From positions 1 to 64,000 of the forward strand of contig CASESJ010000001.1 of NCBI GenBank assembly GCA_949290575.1: a DNA stretch of 64,000 nucleotides, read 5' to 3'. The first letter of the stretch is position 1. Each line of letters starts with the position of its first letter. The position numbers were made by a program, and so were the translations under genes. Below the pieces are notes generated by a model. The model worked only from the letters and a program-made list of their open reading frames with translations, did not search any database and had not been told where the DNA came from. This document shows, piece by piece, positions 60,609 through 64,000 of the stretch. The DNA comes from an uncultured Clostridia bacterium (GTDB lineage: Bacteria > Bacillota > Clostridia > Christensenellales > Borkfalkiaceae).

Positions 60609-62423
60609 TTAACTGAAGAAACTATTTTTGTTTCCGATAAAGTCTGTTATATCCTGATAAGTTATATCTTTCAGACTTTCATATGTAGTTTTCATTGTCT
60701 CAAATACCGAAGTCATCGGTGTTGCTGAAGGCAATATTGCGCTTGTCAAGCAATCGTTTTCGGCAGTTACATCGAATGAAAAAGTGCTTACGGATTTTGT
60801 CTGTACAAAGAGCATTGGCACAAGCTGTTTTACTTTTTCGTATGTAATGCTGCCGTCGTTCTCAGTGACTTCAACTATGTACCAAACTTCTTTCATTTCA
60901 ATGTCATAGCGTCTTGAAAGAGTGTCCAGTCCGAATCCGCCAATGTTCTTTGTCTTGAACGCGGTTGTTGAGTTATTTATGTATACGGTATCGGCGTTGA
61001 GACCGTTGGCGGTATCTTCGACTTTAACGTTTGTAAATCCGTAAGTGTCAGAGAGGTGGAACCACAATGTATCAAAATCAACGGCTTTGACAGTTTCGGC
61101 GACCTCGCAACCTATCATCTTACCTGTGCGCGAGTCATAAACTTCTTCATAAGCCTCTATAAGAAGGTCATCGGTTTCGCGCTTGTTTCCGACAATAACC
61201 GTATAGATTTCATTGCAGGAGATGAGGGCGGTAGTTTTAATTGCAGTATCGCCTACGCCATAATATTCATATAAATAACCGGCTACAGCATTGTTACTGC
61301 GTACAAATTCTATCGATTGAGCAACCTTCACCCCGCTTATTTCAACATCGATAGCCAATTTGAGCGTAGTTGCGGATGATTCATATTTAAGAACGCCGCT
61401 GGCAATCTGTATTCTTCCTATATTTATATTGTTTTCTGAGTCGGCAGTGAGTTCGACTGAAATTGTATCGTTACCTATAAGTAATATGCTTACATCTCCG
61501 GACAACGCTATTTTTAAATTAAATTCAACGCCGCCGATAGTAATTGTTTTAGTGAACTGAGAGTATGAATCAGGATTGTCGTTTATGAATGTCTGATATA
61601 CGGAAGCAATAGTTTCGCCCGCGCCGAAAACTACATTTGCTTTGGAAAGAATTGACTGAACCTGATTGAGGAGGTCATAAACAACATTTAACTGTTTGCC
61701 TATGCTCTTTGTTTCTATTTTATCTACTGAAACGAATGAGGAGGAGAAATCTGACTGAGGTGCGGCGGTATATGCCATGTTTTCAGGCAGGAAGGCGTCG
61801 GGCATAAAATTCCAAGCATTCGGTCTTGACAGAAGATTGACAATTATGTTCAGAGCATCCGGCAATGCCCTGATATTTAACTGAGCCGTAAGCGTTTTTG
61901 TTATGTAATTGGGGTTTTCGAGTATAGCTTTTACGGTGTACTCGCCAGCATCTGTTCTATCGTTGTTTTCATACCTGACAACTGTATTAGGTGGCAGGGT
62001 GCCGGTTATCGCCAGAGAATGAACGTTTCCGTCGTAAATAATAGTTTCGTCAGGCAGTTGAATATCGTTGCCGAACGTAGCCTTATTTATTTTAAGGGTT
62101 GCGGTAAGAGTAAGAGTATTATATTCTTCATTGGTAAGAGTTGCTGTTGCATTGTAAGTACCGGCATCGGTTGCGCTGTTGTTAGTGTACGAAACGTAAG
62201 TGTTATCGGGTAAATTTCCGCTTATAAGTATAATGTGTTCAGCAGCATCATATGTAAAAGTCTGGTCTTCAAAAGTTATTCCTGAAAAATTCTTCAAAGT
62301 ATCATCGGACGGAGTTTCTGTGTTATCAGGAGGAGTTGAATCGGAATCATTGTTGCATCCTACAATGCATGCGGTGCATGCAAGCATAATGGTCAGACAT
62401 AATAAAATAAGAAATTTTTTCAT
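60609..62423 (-). CDS. Surface lipoprotein with two MBG-type domains
   Basis: This 604-residue exported protein has signal peptide and lipobox IVGC (Cys23), then a Thr/Pro/Asp-rich linker. Two MBG-like beta domains follow (FTYDAAEHIILISGNLPDN and IIYDGNVHSLAITGTLPPN, each ending in NNxxTDAGxYxxxA). The remaining 400 residues are a beta-rich region I cannot assign. AGAGAGG lies before the ATG. It is probably a cell-surface binding protein. Its MBG repeats echo those of the 1006-residue lipoprotein in the same window. Confidence 0.8.
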   Translation of the reverse strand: MKKFLILLCLTIMLACTACIVGCNNDSDSTPPDNTETPSDDTLKNFSGITFEDQTFTYDAAEHIILISGNLPDNTYVSYTNNSATDAGTYNATATLTNEEYNTLTLTATLKINKATFGNDIQLPDETIIYDGNVHSLAITGTLPPNTVVRYENNDRTDAGEYTVKAILENPNYITKTLTAQLNIRALPDALNIIVNLLSRPNAWNFMPDAFLPENMAYTAAPQSDFSSSFVSVDKIETKSIGKQLNVVYDLLNQVQSILSKANVVFGAGETIASVYQTFINDNPDSYSQFTKTITIGGVEFNLKIALSGDVSILLIGNDTISVELTADSENNINIGRIQIASGVLKYESSATTLKLAIDVEISGVKVAQSIEFVRSNNAVAGYLYEYYGVGDTAIKTTALISCNEIYTVIVGNKRETDDLLIEAYEEVYDSRTGKMIGCEVAETVKAVDFDTLWFHLSDTYGFTNVKVEDTANGLNADTVYINNSTTAFKTKNIGGFGLDTLSRRYDIEMKEVWYIVEVTENDGSITYEKVKQLVPMLFVQTKSVSTFSFDVTAENDCLTSAILPSATPMTSVFETMKTTYESLKDITYQDITDFIGNKNSFFS

Positions 62424-62445
62424 TTTGCATCCTCTCTTAAATTTT

Positions 62446-63306
62446 TTAAATTCCTTTGCCTTTTTCAGAGACCCTCATCATAGCAGGAATGAATGTGAAT
62501 GGGCTGCAAATTAAGGCAAAGCATGCGGCGATAATAAAAGTAAATATAAAAATAGCCATCTTAATCAGCGCAAATAAGATTTTAACGCCGATAAGAAAGA
62601 AAAGTCCGTCAAGGTCGAGCGTAAAGATTACTCCGGGCATGCCGACTATTTTCCCGCCGAATAATAACGTTTCAGGTATAAATCCGCCCCAGAACAGTTG
62701 GGAAGTAAAAGTAAACGACAATATAACTAAAATTACAAGCCCGCCTATTAATGAGCCCTTCTGGGCTTCATCGGATGAGGCAATAGATATAATGCCTATA
62801 ATTAACAGGGCTGCGGCAATCACAGTTCCCCATATTAGTCCTTTGTTTCGTTGAGCGGCGCATTTGCGTCTAAAGGCTAAAGCTTCGTTTTTTTGTCTCT
62901 GTTTTTCAGCTTCTTCTTTTGCGCGTCTTTCTTTTTCTTCCCTTTCATTGCGCCTGTTTTCCTCGTCAAGGCATTGCTTACACAAAAGAGTTGGCCGTTG
63001 ACGCCCCATATTGTCTTCATGTACTGCGTTTCCGCAAACGGTACAAAAGCCCAAAATCTCAGAAACTTTTTCTGCCTGCGTCGATGCTTCAGACTGCGTA
63101 TCTTTATCACCATTATTAATAAATACAGTTAAAGGTACGTTAAAAAGTTCAGCAATTTGCACCATTGTAGAAAAATCCGGTTGCGATTGGTCGTTTTCCC
63201 ATTTGCTTACAGCCTGATAGGTAACATTCAGTTTATTACCTAATTCAGTTTGCGTCATATTGTTTTCTTTTCTAAGTTTTGCAATTATTTTTCCATATTG
63301 TTGCAT
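62446..63306 (-). CDS. Membrane-anchored XRE-family regulator with zinc-knuckle
   Basis: This 286-residue protein starts with a Cro/C1-type helix-turn-helix (residues 7-60: MTQTELGNKLNVTYQAVSKW). A C88-x2-C91 and C109-x2-C112 pair suggests a small zinc-binding module. A charged coiled coil (113-148) and three or four hydrophobic segments (158-176, 186-204, about 233-275) follow. It is therefore a DNA-binding protein held in the membrane, able to couple an envelope signal to transcription. The ATG at 63306 follows AGAGGGA. It ends 23 bp before the downstream MBG lipoprotein gene, and both probably form one transcript. Confidence 0.82.
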   Translation of the reverse strand: MQQYGKIIAKLRKENNMTQTELGNKLNVTYQAVSKWENDQSQPDFSTMVQIAELFNVPLTVFINNGDKDTQSEASTQAEKVSEILGFCTVCGNAVHEDNMGRQRPTLLCKQCLDEENRRNEREEKERRAKEEAEKQRQKNEALAFRRKCAAQRNKGLIWGTVIAAALLIIGIISIASSDEAQKGSLIGGLVILVILSFTFTSQLFWGGFIPETLLFGGKIVGMPGVIFTLDLDGLFFLIGVKILFALIKMAIFIFTFIIAACFALICSPFTFIPAMMRVSEKGKGI

Positions 63307-63350
63307 TTGTACATTCCCTCTGAAATTTTCAAGTTGCAGCTTGTAAAACA

Positions 63351-63378
63351 ATTATAGCATTTTTTTACGTCGTGTGAA
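63351..63378 (-). promoter_or_regulatory. Promoter of the XRE regulator / lipoprotein operon
   Basis: On the minus strand, -35 TTCACA (63373-63378) and consensus -10 TATAAT (63351-63356) have a 16-bp spacer. Confidence 0.6.
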
Positions 63379-63389
63379 TTTATTTCTTC

Positions 63390-63404
63390 TCAACGATTGG
63401 TTGA
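63390..63404. promoter_or_regulatory. Palindromic site, copy 1
   Basis: TCAACGATTGGTTGA is a perfect 5-bp inverted repeat with a 5-bp spacer, 12 bp upstream of the -35 of the XRE gene. A near copy occurs at 63584-63598. It is a candidate operator for the XRE protein. Confidence 0.35.
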
Positions 63405-63583
63405 ATTATTTTCTGTTCAGTTGAGTCGTCTGAAAACAAGTCAAAAATTACTAAAATTTGTTTATCTTTACGCAATAATAGTATCAACATGATAATTATA
63501 ACATCTATTTTGGTGTTTTTCAATAGCGGTCGGTAATTGTTTAACTATTTTTTTAATTAATGTAAATGATTGAACTTTTTTGC

Positions 63584-63598
63584 TCAACGAACGGTTGA
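63584..63598. promoter_or_regulatory. Palindromic site, copy 2
   Basis: TCAACGAACGGTTGA has the same half-sites as the copy at 63390-63404. The AT-rich 190 bp between them holds no supported gene. Confidence 0.35.
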
Positions 63599-63602
63599 CG
63601 GC

Positions 63603-63640
63603 AAAAAAAGCGGGCGACTTTGTTAAGTCGCCCGAAAAAA
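63603..63640. terminator. Terminator after the methyltransferase gene
   Basis: Stem CGGGCGACTT/AAGTCGCCCG, loop TGTT, is flanked by A- and T-runs; on the minus strand it follows the methyltransferase stop. Confidence 0.85.
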
Positions 63641-63646
63641 GTTATA

Positions 63647-64000
63647 TTAATTTTTTAATGCTTTCATTCTCAGCCGTACATAGTCGGCATACCAGACGCC
63701 GTCGTGCAGCAATCTGTCTTTAAGAGCCGCCTGAGCGTTCATTTTGATTTGGTCTGCGACTGCCGCGTCAATCCCGTAAAAAGGAGCTTTGACAAAAGTG
63801 TCCATCCATTCTTTCAGTCCGTTTTCGCCTTCGAGAGGAGTTGGTCTGTCGAACAGCAGAGCATAGACTACCCTGAACCCCGCGCCTTCGAGAACGGATG
63901 CGTACTGCCCGACGGAGGGGAAGAAGAAGGGCATTCTGTATTCAAGTCCGCGCGCGGCGAACTGTCTTTCAAGCTCGCCGTGAATGAGCGCGTTGTTTCC
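63647..64000 (-). CDS. SAM-dependent methyltransferase, C-terminal part (cut by window end)
   Basis: The last 117 residues of a protein whose 5' end lies beyond the window. The reading frame is open to base 64000; the visible part begins GNNALIHGELERQFAARG. The segments MPFFFPSVGQYASVLEGAGF and LFDRPTPLEGENGLKEWM match the C-terminal half of class I methyltransferases of the trans-aconitate methyltransferase/Tam-like type, in which the SAM-binding motif lies in the missing N-terminal half. The substrate is unknown. Confidence 0.75.
   Translation of the reverse strand, partial: GNNALIHGELERQFAARGLEYRMPFFFPSVGQYASVLEGAGFRVVYALLFDRPTPLEGENGLKEWMDTFVKAPFYGIDAAVADQIKMNAQAALKDRLLHDGVWYADYVRLRMKALKN

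Overview
The window reads as chromosome from an anaerobic, spore-forming member of the Clostridia (Bacillota), most likely an uncultured gut lineage. Sporulation is indicated by a stand-alone spoVAC, a SpoVB-like flippase, a PdaA-like deacetylase and a LysM/cysteine-rich pair. Anaerobic life is indicated by pyruvate formate-lyase and a 2-hydroxyacyl-CoA dehydratase activase. Ribosome binding sites are strong (AGGAG). Sigma-A promoters are very regular, with spacers almost always of 17 bp, and most operons end in long GC-rich hairpins. There is one tRNA gene (tRNA-Thr, CGU), a class A RNase P RNA and a candidate orphan small RNA. Coding is dense and roughly half GC, except for two more AT-rich stretches: the GntR/ABC module (about 16.0-17.9 kb) and the pectate-lyase region (about 45.5-51.3 kb).

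Layout. 0-0.65 kb: a 240-bp near-perfect palindrome and an 18-bp tandem repeat. 0.65-9.1 kb: a giant surface lipoprotein, a TauE/SafE transporter in two half-size pieces, a flippase, spore-associated candidates and a phosphoesterase. 9.1-14.9 kb: a pyrBCFKDE operon behind a leader-peptide/terminator region. 14.9-18.0 kb: a deacetylase, tRNA-Thr with a duplicated 3' end, and a self-regulated GntR-ABC exporter operon. 18.0-25.7 kb: two lipoproteins, an SDR enzyme, thyA-folA, a ZIP transporter and spoVAC. 25.7-29.2 kb: a ZTP (pfl) riboswitch followed by pflA, a thioredoxin-like gene, pflB lacking its C-terminus, and a separate gene for the missing glycyl-radical domain. 29.3-36.5 kb: a leucine-rich-repeat protein and a shikimate operon (aroC-B-E-Q-K) with a ComEC-like protein at its head and an SDR at its tail. 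36.6-42.7 kb: the housekeeping block dgt-dnaG-rpoD-trmK-nif3-zinc ribbon. 42.9-45.5 kb: a flavoprotein, an archaeal-type AspRS and the candidate RNA. 45.7-51.3 kb: an Ig-like lipoprotein and a family 9 pectate lyase. 51.4-56.2 kb: pyk, rnpB and tldD-tldE. 56.3-60.6 kb: dehydratase activase and an HgdB-like partner. 60.6-64.0 kb: an MBG-domain lipoprotein, a membrane-anchored XRE regulator and a truncated methyltransferase.

The most notable system is the pyruvate formate-lyase operon. The 676-residue enzyme body stops exactly before the glycyl-radical domain. That domain is supplied as a separate 76-residue protein with its own Shine-Dalgarno sequence, in another frame, after two consecutive stop codons. 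The whole operon sits behind a ZTP riboswitch whose 3' strand overlaps an intrinsic terminator, so PFL expression appears tied to one-carbon/folate status. All functional calls are read from sequence by eye; no database search was run.
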